Origin: Bradyrhizobium sp.
GTDB taxonomy: Bacteria > Pseudomonadota > Alphaproteobacteria > Rhizobiales > Xanthobacteraceae
NCBI GenBank assembly: GCA_025960445.1
Contig: JAICIT010000126.1
Coordinates: forward strand, 1-7,131
Direction: 5' to 3'
DNA: 7,131 nucleotides
In this document: positions 1 to 5,714 of the stretch, one piece after another
Layout of the letters: each line of letters starts with the position of its first letter
Position numbering within the stretch: the stretch's first letter is position 1
Notes under the pieces: model-generated
Seen by the model: the letters and a program-made list of their open reading frames with translations, nothing else
What the model was told of the DNA's origin: nothing
The model's database searches: none
Made by a program: the position numbers and the translations under genes

Positions 1-2
1 CC

Positions 3-28
3 GTGATCGCTGAGATAATCAGCGACAC
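3..28. repeat. Inverted repeat downstream of the deacetylase gene
   Basis: A perfect 7-bp inverted repeat (TCGCTGA at 7-13, TCAGCGA at 19-25) with a 5-nt loop extends by three more pairs (GTG 3-5 with CAC 26-28) past one bulged A. It lies about 25 bp beyond the stop codon of the minus-strand deacetylase gene, so it could form an RNA hairpin at the end of that transcript. No T-run follows it on the minus strand, so it is not a classical intrinsic terminator. It could equally be an operator of a gene outside the window. Confidence 0.35.
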
Positions 29-52
29 GCGCGTGCATAAGAAATGATGCAG

Positions 53-1345
53 CTATTTTACTGCGAACGGCGATTGATAGGGCCGGCCGAACGGCACACC
101 GTTGATCACGGTCTGGATCGGCTTCAGATAGGCCTTGCCGTCCCGCTTGTTGTTGCGGGTATCGACGAAGGAGACCGGCCCTTCCACCAGTTCCATGATC
201 GCGACGTCGCCGGGCGCGCCGACCTGCAATGTGCCGATGTTGGCCGCGCGATTGATGATCTTGGCCGGCGCAATGGTCGTCATCCTCACCACGTCTTCCA
301 GGGAGAAGCCCATGGCCATGAACTTGCTCATCACGTTGGGCAGGAATGGCAAGCCCGGGGAATTCCCGGAAAACACATGAATGTCGGATGAGATCGTGTC
401 GGGTCTGCAGCCTGCCGGTATCGCGACCTCAGCTACGGTAAAATCGAAGCTGCCGCCGCCATGTCCCACATCGAAGATCACGCCGCGCTGCTTGGCGGCG
501 AGCGCGGCCGGCAACAAGCTACCGCCCTGCACGATGTTGGTGAAAACACCGCTCATGTTCGGCGCCCCGGAATACGCATGGGTCAGCACGTCGCCCGGCC
601 GCAGCAGATCGAGGATCTGCGACATCAATTCGCCAGTCTCGACGCCGCCGATATGGACCATCATGCGAGCAGGCCAACCGCACATCTCGCACGCCTTGAT
701 GGCGCGCTTGAGCGGCTCCAGGCCATGTTTGAAGATTACGTTCTCCGACATCCGCACCTTCACCCCAATCAGGAAATCGGGATTTTCCGCCAGGGCCATG
801 GCGCAGGCTTCCATCTGCGCGTTGTCAATGTTGTAGAGCTCAGCAACCGGGAAGGCTGACAATCCATTGTTTGCGATGTGCACGAACGCGTAAATCCGTG
901 CCCGCGACTGCGCCACGATGTAGCGTCGCAACGCCGCGAGATTATTGACGCCGGCATCGCCCGCCGAAACCACCGTCGTGGTGCCCTGAAACTGCACGAG
1001 CTCATCGGCCGGGATGCCGATAGCCGAGCCATAGGGGTAGACGTGGCAGTGCAAATCGATCAGGCCGGGCGTCACCAACTTGCCGGCGGCATCGATGGTT
1101 TTCAGTGCGCGTGCTGCGGGAATTTCTGCTTCGACGGCCTCGACGACGCCCCAACGGATGCCGACGTCGCGCTTGCCGCGCAGGGATTGGCTCGGGTCCA
1201 GAACCTCGCCACCCTTGATCACCAGATCGAATTTGTCGGCTGGTCCCATCGCCGCCTTGACGGGCGAGGAAAGCGCTTGCCCCATGACACCGGCGGCCGC
1301 CGATCCCGTGAACTTCAAAAAGTTGCGGCGTGACAATGCGGACAT
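53..1345 (-). CDS. Tat-exported amidohydrolase/deacetylase-family metallohydrolase (COG3964-like)
   Basis: A 430-aa amidohydrolase-superfamily enzyme of the group often mislabelled dihydroorotase. Seen: a twin-arginine signal (SRRNFLK, residues 5-11) followed by an Ala/Gly-rich stretch, which predicts folded export to the periplasm. The N-terminal beta-sandwich strand (LVIKGGEVLDP, 41-51) is followed by TPGLIDLHCH. The metal-ligand set is complete: H99 and H101 (HxH), K196 in GVKVR (probable carboxylated bridging lysine), H231, H256, and D321 in SSDIH as catalytic aspartate. Characterised COG3964 members from Agrobacterium and Ochrobactrum hydrolyse acetyl-(R)-mandelate, so ester or amide deacetylation is the best guess; the true substrate is unknown. 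The start at 1345 is preferred over the upstream ATG at 1477 because it has AGGGGGAGG just upstream and begins directly before the Tat motif. It is divergent from the serine hydrolase gene at 1530. The family call is strong, the substrate weak. Confidence 0.9.
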   Translation of the reverse strand: MSALSRRNFLKFTGSAAAGVMGQALSSPVKAAMGPADKFDLVIKGGEVLDPSQSLRGKRDVGIRWGVVEAVEAEIPAARALKTIDAAGKLVTPGLIDLHCHVYPYGSAIGIPADELVQFQGTTTVVSAGDAGVNNLAALRRYIVAQSRARIYAFVHIANNGLSAFPVAELYNIDNAQMEACAMALAENPDFLIGVKVRMSENVIFKHGLEPLKRAIKACEMCGWPARMMVHIGGVETGELMSQILDLLRPGDVLTHAYSGAPNMSGVFTNIVQGGSLLPAALAAKQRGVIFDVGHGGGSFDFTVAEVAIPAGCRPDTISSDIHVFSGNSPGLPFLPNVMSKFMAMGFSLEDVVRMTTIAPAKIINRAANIGTLQVGAPGDVAIMELVEGPVSFVDTRNNKRDGKAYLKPIQTVINGVPFGRPYQSPFAVK

Positions 1346-1388
1346 GATGAGCCTCCCCCTGGTCAATCTTTTCTTTGATGATGCGCCG

Positions 1389-1464
1389 CCAGCAGGCTTT
1401 GCGCAACCCGCCAGGAGAAGACCGCGGTCCGGCTGCAGGGCAGTCCCGATGCAAACGCTGCTGG
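1389..1464. promoter_or_regulatory. Nested inverted repeats between divergent hydrolase genes
   Basis: The gap between the two divergent genes contains arms CCAGCAGGCTTTGC (1389-1402) and GCAAACGCTGCTGG (1451-1464). They are inverted copies matching at 12 of 14 positions, with only the two central bases of each arm differing. Close to the midpoint is a perfect 10-bp palindrome GACCGCGGTC (1420-1429). Such symmetry between divergent promoters suggests binding sites for a shared dimeric regulator. No -10/-35 boxes could be assigned with confidence, and no regulator gene is present in the window. Confidence 0.35.
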
Positions 1465-1529
1465 CTCGGGCAGGCACGTTATCTTAGTCTTCCCGCATCG
1501 GGGCCGAAGAGCCCGAAGGGGAGATGTCC

Positions 1530-2801
1530 ATGACTGCTACCAAAATACTCGCGACTACGGTTTGCATGCTCGCCTCCGGCGCCGCTTTGGCCGATGACCC
1601 CTTGCCGCGCGGCAAGCCTGAAGAGGTCGGCCTCTCGAGCGAAAGGCTGGGGCGGATCGGTTCGGTGCTCAAAGCCGATATCGAGGCGGGCCGCATACCG
1701 GGTGCGGTGATCGCAATCGCTCGGCGCGGCAAGCTGGTGGCGCTGGATGCCTATGGCTGGCGCGACAAGGCGGGCGGAGTCGCGATGACGACGGACACCA
1801 TTTTCAATATCGCATCGATGACAAAGCCGATGACCACAGTAGGCGCCCTGATGCTTTACGAGCAGGGCAAGATCCTGATTGACGATCCCCTGAGCAAATA
1901 CTTCCCGAAATTCGCCAACATGCGCGTCGCCGCGCGCGAGGCCGGTGAACCGACCGCCGAAACCTTGCCGGCTAATCGTCAAATCACGATTCAAGATCTG
2001 ATGCGCCACACCTCCGGCCTGATCTACGGCGGCCGCGGCACCAGCGTGGTGCACAAGATGTATCCGGCCGGAAGCGGCGATGCGGCCCGCGACTATGACG
2101 GCACCGCTTTTCTCGACAAGCTGGCGTCATTACCGCTTTTGCATCAGCCGGCGACGGTTTGGGATTACGGTTTCGGTCTCGACGTGCTCGGGCTGACGAT
2201 CGAAAGCATCACCAAACAGACGCTCGGACAGTATCTCCAAGCCAACCTGTTTTCGCCGCTGGGCATGACCGATACCGGCTTCTCGATTTCCGCCGAAAAG
2301 GCCGCGCGCTATGCGAAACCATTGCCTGCCGATCCCGACACCGGCAAGCCGCAAGTGCGCAGTCCGGAGCTGACCCAGCCGATCAAATTCGAATGCGGCG
2401 GCGGCTGCGCGGCTTCCACCGCTTCGGATTATTTGCGCTTCGCGATGATGCTGATGAACCGTGGCAGCGGCGGCGAAGCCCGTCTGCTCGGCCCCAAGAC
2501 CGTCGACTACATGTTGTCGGACCAGCTCGGGCCAAACATCAGGAATCTCGTCGGCAATGCTGACCCGACCCGCGCCGATTACGGCTTTGGATTAGGACTT
2601 GCGGTACGCACCTCTCCGGGTGTGGTTCGCATGATGGGTTCGGTAGGGCAATTCTCATGGCCGGGCGCGAGCGGTACCGATTGGTGGGTTGATCCGAAAG
2701 AGCAACTTGCCGTTGTGTATCTGTCGGCCGCACCCGGCCCGGTCCGCTGGCACTACCGGCAAAAAATCAACGCCTTGGTCTATCAGGCGATCATCGATTA
2801 G
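1530..2801 (+). CDS. Secreted serine hydrolase, class C beta-lactamase / esterase family
   Basis: A 423-aa protein of the beta-lactamase (PF00144) fold, which includes AmpC enzymes, D-Ala-D-Ala carboxypeptidases and EstB-type esterases. Seen: a Sec signal peptide at residues 1-21, with likely cleavage after ALA; the nucleophile motif SMTK (S96, K99) in FNIASMTKP; the conserved RHTSGL (160-165); the second catalytic motif around Y213 in WDYGFGLDVLG; and WPGASGTDWWVDP (377-389), which replaces the KTG triad. YGF instead of YxN and WPGASGT instead of KTG point to an esterase or peptidase-like member rather than a true beta-lactamase. Length is normal for the family. ATG at 1524 is in frame but abuts AAGGGGAG (1516-1523), whereas ATG at 1530 sits 6 nt after it, so 1530 is chosen. 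Divergent from the Tat-exported deacetylase, so both products likely act in the periplasm. Substrate unknown. Confidence 0.9.
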   Translation: MTATKILATTVCMLASGAALADDPLPRGKPEEVGLSSERLGRIGSVLKADIEAGRIPGAVIAIARRGKLVALDAYGWRDKAGGVAMTTDTIFNIASMTKPMTTVGALMLYEQGKILIDDPLSKYFPKFANMRVAAREAGEPTAETLPANRQITIQDLMRHTSGLIYGGRGTSVVHKMYPAGSGDAARDYDGTAFLDKLASLPLLHQPATVWDYGFGLDVLGLTIESITKQTLGQYLQANLFSPLGMTDTGFSISAEKAARYAKPLPADPDTGKPQVRSPELTQPIKFECGGGCAASTASDYLRFAMMLMNRGSGGEARLLGPKTVDYMLSDQLGPNIRNLVGNADPTRADYGFGLGLAVRTSPGVVRMMGSVGQFSWPGASGTDWWVDPKEQLAVVYLSAAPGPVRWHYRQKINALVYQAIID

Positions 2802-2849
2802 CGCGCAAAGCTTGCGAAAGATGGGCGTTAACCTTTGCGTCTGCCGTTG

Positions 2850-2865
2850 CTGAACATCCGTTCAG
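2850..2865. promoter_or_regulatory. Perfect inverted repeat CTGAAC-N4-GTTCAG, possible operator
   Basis: CTGAAC (2850-2855) and GTTCAG (2860-2865) are exact reverse complements separated by ATCC, in the 137-bp gap before the His-rich small gene and 20 bp upstream of its EcfG-like -35 element. The size and spacing would suit a small dimeric regulator such as a TetR-family protein. No T-run follows, so it is not a terminator of the upstream hydrolase gene. The binding factor is unknown. Confidence 0.4.
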
Positions 2866-2885
2866 AATTCTCCGGTGTTTTCGGG

Positions 2886-2910
2886 GGAACGTTCCCTAAC
2901 CTGCGATGTT
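2886..2910 (+). promoter_or_regulatory. EcfG/RpoE2-type general stress promoter for the His-rich gene
   Basis: GGAAC at 2886-2890 is followed after 17 nt by GTT at 2908-2910 (N16 then TGTT), close to the GGAAC-N16/17-CGTT consensus of the alphaproteobacterial general stress sigma factor. The predicted transcript would start near 2916-2918 and give a leader of about 20 nt carrying the strong ribosome site GAGGAGGA (2927-2934). The -35 element is embedded in a perfect 12-bp palindrome GGGAACGTTCCC (2885-2896). Confidence 0.65.
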
Positions 2911-2938
2911 TTATTTTCGTTCAAATGAGGAGGACGAA

Positions 2939-3151
2939 ATGAAGAAGCTTGGTTATGTCATTGCAGCGCTTGGTGCGATCGCCGTCGCCGCGCCGACCAT
3001 TGCAAGCGCCGAAACGGTGGTGATCAAACATCGCGATCATCATTTCGGCCCGCGCGCCGAATTCCGCATGCATCGCGATCACGGCTGGCACGAAGGCTGG
3101 CGGCATCACCGCGCCGATAAGAAGGTGATTATCAAGAAGCGAGAATACTGA
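2939..3151 (+). CDS. Small histidine-rich exported protein
   Basis: A 70-aa protein with a clear Sec signal peptide: MKK, a hydrophobic Ala-rich core to about residue 20, and cleavage probably after ASA at 24. The mature part is about 46 residues and contains 8 histidines (positions 31, 34, 35, 45, 48, 51, 56, 57), many Arg/Lys/Asp and no cysteine. It starts with VVIKHRDHH and ends with the similar VIIKKREY, giving a strand-loop-strand look with a His-rich centre. Such small periplasmic proteins are frequent in Bradyrhizobium-type genomes and have no established function; binding of a transition metal or of polyanions is inference from composition. The start at 2939 is fixed by AGGAGG five nt upstream and by the signal peptide; the in-frame ATG at 2906 would lie inside the predicted promoter. 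Monocistronic: EcfG-like promoter upstream, strong terminator 14 bp after the stop. Confidence 0.85.
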   Translation: MKKLGYVIAALGAIAVAAPTIASAETVVIKHRDHHFGPRAEFRMHRDHGWHEGWRHHRADKKVIIKKREY

Positions 3152-3164
3152 AGGCTGACACAGG

Positions 3165-3191
3165 AATGGCCCCGCAAGGGGCCATTTTCTT
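3165..3191 (+). terminator. Rho-independent terminator after the His-rich gene
   Basis: Perfect 9-bp stem AATGGCCCC (3165-3173) / GGGGCCATT (3178-3186) closed by a GCAA tetraloop of the stable GNRA type, followed by TTCTT and more T-rich sequence. It lies between the stop codon of the small plus-strand gene and that of the convergent aldo/keto reductase gene. On the minus strand the hairpin is not followed by a T-run, so it acts mainly for the plus strand. Confidence 0.9.
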
Positions 3192-3193
3192 GT

Positions 3194-4012
3194 TCAGTCC
3201 CACGCCGGAGCAAAACCGGGATTTACGCATCGCTTGTCTTTGGGCAATGCCGCGATGGCTTGCCTGTCCTCGTCGTCGAGCTTCAGTTTCAACGCATCGA
3301 GGTTGGCCTTTTGGCTCTCGCGGCGGGATGCCTTGGGAATCGCGGCGACGCCATCCTGATCAAGCAGCCATTTCAGCGCCACCTGTGCGGCGGTGCCGCC
3401 GTGCTTGCGGCCGATCGCCGAGAGCGTCTCGTCGGAAGCTGCGCGGCCTTGCGCCAGCGGACAATAGGCTACCAGCGGGATCGATCTCGCTGTGAGATAT
3501 TTAGCGAGCTTCGTCTGATCCAGCATCACGTGATATTCGACCTGGTTGCACGCGATCGGCGCCTTGATCTCTTCAACCACTTTCTTCAACAGCGCGATAT
3601 TGAAATTGGCAACACCGATCGCGCGGGTGCGGCCCTCCGCCTTCAGCTTCATCAACGTTTCAAATATCGCCGGTAGATTCATATTCCTTGAGGGCCAGTG
3701 CACGAGATAGAGATCGACGTGATCGAGCCTGAGCTTTTTCAGGCTGGCATCGAAGGCACGGCGGATCGAATCTGGCGCGAGATTTTCGTGCCATACTTTT
3801 GTGGTGACGTGCACGTCCCCGCGCGCGATCCCGGCGGCCGAAATGGCTGCGCCGATCGCCTCTTCGTTGCCGTACATTTCCGCAGTGTCGATGTGCCGAT
3901 AGCCGAGAGCGAATGCAGATTCGACGGCCGCGCGACAGGCGTCGCCCTGCATGCGAAACGTGCCGAGCCCGAGCCGCGGCAGGCTGATGTGCTGGGTCTG
4001 CAGATATTCCAT
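3194..4012 (-). CDS. Aldo/keto reductase, AKR5 / 2,5-diketo-D-gluconate reductase (DkgB)-like
   Basis: A 272-aa NADPH-dependent (beta/alpha)8-barrel oxidoreductase of the aldo/keto reductase family. Seen: the catalytic tetrad D42, Y47, K72 and H105, within GYRHIDTAEMYGNE (37-50), TTKVWHENL (70-78) and YLVHWP (102-107); the family signature GVANFN (133-138); and the cofactor-binding segment IPKASRRE (225-232), where K227 and the following arginines contact the 2'-phosphate of NADPH in relatives. Length and motifs fit the DkgA/DkgB group, which reduces 2,5-diketogluconate, methylglyoxal and other small aldehydes. A role in reactive-aldehyde detoxification is plausible but not shown. The start at 4012 is chosen because AGGA lies 6 nt upstream and the barrel begins at once; the in-frame ATG at 4036 has no ribosome site. 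It appears monocistronic and converges on the small His-rich gene. Confidence 0.92.
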   Translation of the reverse strand: MEYLQTQHISLPRLGLGTFRMQGDACRAAVESAFALGYRHIDTAEMYGNEEAIGAAISAAGIARGDVHVTTKVWHENLAPDSIRRAFDASLKKLRLDHVDLYLVHWPSRNMNLPAIFETLMKLKAEGRTRAIGVANFNIALLKKVVEEIKAPIACNQVEYHVMLDQTKLAKYLTARSIPLVAYCPLAQGRAASDETLSAIGRKHGGTAAQVALKWLLDQDGVAAIPKASRRESQKANLDALKLKLDDEDRQAIAALPKDKRCVNPGFAPAWD

Positions 4013-4249
4013 GATGAGTCCTGAACTTATCGCCATGCGCGCCGACGACGCCGCGCAAAACGATGATGATTAAAAACGGTGGGTGAGAAAGCGTAGCGCG
4101 GCTTGATAATCCGCCCGTGACGCCAAGTCCAACTCAAGATCAAGCCGGATGAGATTGGTCAGCCTGTCACGAAGGGCAACCTTACAACGCGAAAGCAAAC
4201 CCTGAATGTAAGGCACGATCAGCCGAACCACAGCCCGGGTCCGTTTCCG
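4013..4249. other. Non-coding gap, no recognised feature
   Basis: A 237-bp stretch between the start of the aldo/keto reductase gene and the end of the small exported-protein gene. It contains no convincing ORF, tRNA, terminator with a T-run or EcfG-type promoter on either strand. It must hold the promoter of the reductase gene, but I cannot place its boxes. Confidence 0.5.
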
Positions 4250-4720
4250 TTACCTTTTCCAGTTGCAGATCCCGCCTGATCTGCACGGCCACACCTGGAT
4301 TCGTGTATCCAACGCCTGGGCGTCGAGCGGATTGCGGTGTTGACGCGCGAGCCGGATATGCGGCACGGCATGCGTGTGCGGCGCCGGCCGCAGCTTCGCG
4401 CTCACCTGTGCGAGGCGCGCTTTGGGCTGGGCGTGAAGCCTGGGTTGGCTGCTAGCCATCCTGGACGGGGCGACATGAACTCGGGGGTGCCTGATGTGTT
4501 CCGCTTCGGCCTGCTGTCCTTCGCTGCCGCGATCACTCTTGGCCTCGACCGGCACCGGCGCGAACGCGGCCGGAGGGCCGAGCGGCTTCGGCGAAAGCAC
4601 CGCCTTGGAAAGGTCGAGCCCTAGAAATTGGTCAGGCCGGTATTCATCCGCCATGGACATACCGCTCCAAGCCAGCAGCATGGTGCAGGCGCCGGCGAGG
4701 CAGACATTTTTCAGGACCAT
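4250..4720 (-). CDS. Exported protein of unknown function, Pro/His/Arg-rich middle
   Basis: A 156-aa protein that I cannot assign to a characterised family. It has a Sec signal peptide (MVLKNVCLAG onward), cleaved probably after SMA at residue 24 and followed by DEYRPDQF. The N-terminal third (25-60; YRPDQFLGLDLSKAVLSPKPLGPP) and the C-terminus (130-156; DTRIQVWPCRSGGICNWKR) look like ordered, constrained sequence. The segment of about 65-128 is rich in Arg, His, Pro, Ala and Gln, with low complexity, and is probably disordered. The two mature cysteines, C146 and C152, lie close together near the end and could form a disulfide in the periplasm. C7 and C12 lie within the signal peptide but do not form a lipobox. 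The start is well supported by GGGAGG 6 nt upstream of ATG 4720. It lies downstream of and on the same strand as the 86-aa gene, 111 bp apart. Confidence 0.8.
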   Translation of the reverse strand: MVLKNVCLAGACTMLLAWSGMSMADEYRPDQFLGLDLSKAVLSPKPLGPPAAFAPVPVEAKSDRGSEGQQAEAEHIRHPRVHVAPSRMASSQPRLHAQPKARLAQVSAKLRPAPHTHAVPHIRLARQHRNPLDAQALDTRIQVWPCRSGGICNWKR

Positions 4721-4831
4721 CCGAAGCCTCCCTGGATAAGCAAAGGAGCGGCAACGGGTTATTTAGGAACTGCCATCACGCAAGTCCAGCCGGTGTGGCC
4801 GGCAACGTTACTTGCCGATGCGCCGATCAAG

Positions 4832-5092
4832 CTAATTTTGCACAAACTTGATCGTCGACACCGGCCACTTTCCGTCGTGACCTGCGATGGAGATTCGTAA
4901 GCCGTGGAGTTCGTCGAGCGAAACCGCCACGACGGTCCCTGCTTTTCCGTCGGTGAGAACCACCGCCTTTCCGATCAGCTCGGCTTCCGCTTCCTCCAAC
5001 GCATGCAGGATCAACGATGCGCGAAGGTTGACCGCCGGCATGAGAACTCCGTTGGATGATGGGCAATCCAGGTGCGCGTGGTCTGGGCACAT
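4832..5092 (-). CDS. Small conserved-looking soluble protein of unknown function
   Basis: An 86-aa protein with no signal peptide or membrane segment. Residues 20-38 look like an amphipathic helix (VNLRASLILHALEEAEAEL). Residues 39-84 alternate short strands and glycine turns (LIGKAVVLTDGKAGTVVAV, LHGLRISIAGHDGKWPVSTIKFV), resembling a small SH3-like or PRC-barrel-like fold; this likeness is inference. The start is uncertain. ATG 5092 has GGGAGG 9 nt upstream, ATG 5041 has CGGAG 5 nt upstream, and the frame stays open to ATG 5209, which would give 125 aa but has only a poorly spaced GGAG. The compact C-terminal region is common to all three choices. Confidence 0.65.
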   Translation of the reverse strand: MCPDHAHLDCPSSNGVLMPAVNLRASLILHALEEAEAELIGKAVVLTDGKAGTVVAVSLDELHGLRISIAGHDGKWPVSTIKFVQN

Positions 5093-5271
5093 GAGAAGGA
5101 ACCTCCCTCTCTCAACTCTTCCTCGCAACTGTTCGGAATATAAGCTTTCGATGCGGCCATTGTCGGGAAAGGATGGCCACAAAGCCGCCGAAATTTTTCC
5201 CGGTTCCATTCGCTCCAGCTGATTGCGCGGGCAGCCTTAGATCGAATGTTCGACCACGTCAGCAAGTGGTG

Positions 5272-5640
5272 CTAGTTGCGCCCGGTTTCATTGGCCTCGG
5301 TGGAACAGCTCCACCAGGGCACAACGCGATTGCGCAAAGCTACATAACTGGCCCACAGCCTTGCGAACCACGCGAGTGTCGTCAGCTTTGGTCGGACGAT
5401 TCTGAACAACCGTTCCACGATCAGGAGACTGACGGCATACGCCGCCACGATCATCCCCGTTCCAGTGAGCCAATGGCCCTTGGCGACGAACAAGGATACG
5501 AATTTCAACGGTTCCACAACCGCCACGGGGATCGCGAGCAGCACCATCGATTGATACGGGCCCAATCGCTGGATTCGACGGCGCACACCAGCAACCAGCG
5601 TCATCTCTCGTCGTCGGCGTGTGCGTGGAATTAGCGGCAT
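5272..5640 (-). CDS. Small two-helix inner-membrane protein of unknown function
   Basis: A protein of about 122 aa. An Arg-rich N-terminal segment (RTRRRREM, 6-13, then VRRRIQRLGPYQ, 19-30) precedes two hydrophobic helices at about 31-52 (MVLLAIPVAVVEPLKFVSLFVA) and 58-77 (LTGTGMIVAAYAVSLLIVER). Basic residues lie between and after them (LFRIVRPKL, 78-86), then an aromatic stretch (WFARLWASYVALRNRVVPWW, 91-110). The motifs VEPLK, GHWLTGT and VERLF..VRPKL look like those of small uncharacterised membrane proteins I associate with Bradyrhizobium and relatives; function is unknown. The start at 5640 is supported by a predicted EcfG-type promoter just upstream (5672-5697) and a GGGGA 10 nt before the ATG. 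The frame stays open to 5787, but those starts would lie upstream of the promoter and inside the divergent DUF3072 gene. Confidence 0.75.
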   Translation of the reverse strand: MPLIPRTRRRREMTLVAGVRRRIQRLGPYQSMVLLAIPVAVVEPLKFVSLFVAKGHWLTGTGMIVAAYAVSLLIVERLFRIVRPKLTTLAWFARLWASYVALRNRVVPWWSCSTEANETGRN

Positions 5641-5671
5641 GTTGTTCTCGTCCCCGATGAGGCGCAAGCCT

Positions 5672-5697
5672 AACAACGTGTCGTGTTCATTCGTTCC
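5672..5697 (-). promoter_or_regulatory. EcfG-type promoter for the two-helix membrane protein gene
   Basis: On the minus strand GGAAC (plus-strand GTTCC, 5693-5697) is followed after 17 nt by TGTT (plus-strand AACA, 5672-5675), equal to GGAAC-N19-TT. This fits the relaxed RpoE2 consensus GGAAC-N18/19-TT. An alternative CGTT three bases nearer leaves only a 14-nt spacer and is less likely. A start near 5665 would give a leader of about 25 nt. The match is good in the -35 and partial in the -10. Confidence 0.5.
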
Positions 5698-5714
5698 GCG
5701 TTGCGATGCGGAAC
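5693..5714. repeat. Inverted repeat formed by two back-to-back -35 elements
   Basis: GTTCCGC (5693-5699) and GCGGAAC (5708-5714) are perfect 7-bp inverted copies separated by 8 nt. Each outer half contains the GGAAC -35 motif of one of the two divergent EcfG-like promoters, so the symmetry extends two bases beyond the sigma motif on each side. Confidence 0.75.

Noticed and set aside
1346..1477. In-frame 44-residue N-terminal extension of the deacetylase containing a lipobox-like LLAGC.
   Set aside because: The internal start at 1345 has a strong ribosome site and directly precedes a complete Tat signal. A lipoprotein signal in front of a Tat signal makes no sense, and the extension has no typical Lys/Arg then hydrophobic lead.
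44..1487. Several plus-strand open frames over the deacetylase gene.
   Set aside because: Opposite-strand shadows of a gene with complete catalytic motifs; no ribosome sites or recognisable domains.
1530..2801. A true beta-lactamase conferring antibiotic resistance.
   Set aside because: The SxxK motif is present, but YxN is replaced by YGF and KTG by a WPGASGT segment, which is usual for esterase or peptidase-like relatives.
2804..2816. CGCAA-AGC-TTGCG hairpin after the serine hydrolase gene as a terminator.
   Set aside because: Short stem, three-base loop and no T-run; likely incidental.
4766..4790. GGAAC on the plus strand at 4766-4770 as a stress promoter.
   Set aside because: No GTT or TT at the required spacing (N16/17 gives CAGC/AGCC), and no plus-strand gene follows.
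4800..4817. CGGCAA-N6-TTGCCG hairpin downstream of the 86-aa gene as a terminator.
   Set aside because: The stem is only 6 bp and no T-run follows on either strand.
5098..5125. GGAAC on the plus strand at 5098-5102.
   Set aside because: No correctly spaced -10, and it overlaps the ribosome-binding region of the minus-strand 86-aa gene.
5183..5207. Minus-strand GGAAC (5203-5207) with N19-TT as a promoter for the 86-aa gene.
   Set aside because: The -10 reads GCTT rather than CGTT or GTT, so it is too weak to list as a feature; mentioned only as a possibility.
5242..5270. TCGAA-TG-TTCGA and ACCAC-N8-GTGGT inverted repeats after the membrane protein gene.
   Set aside because: Five-bp stems without a T-run are too short to separate from chance.
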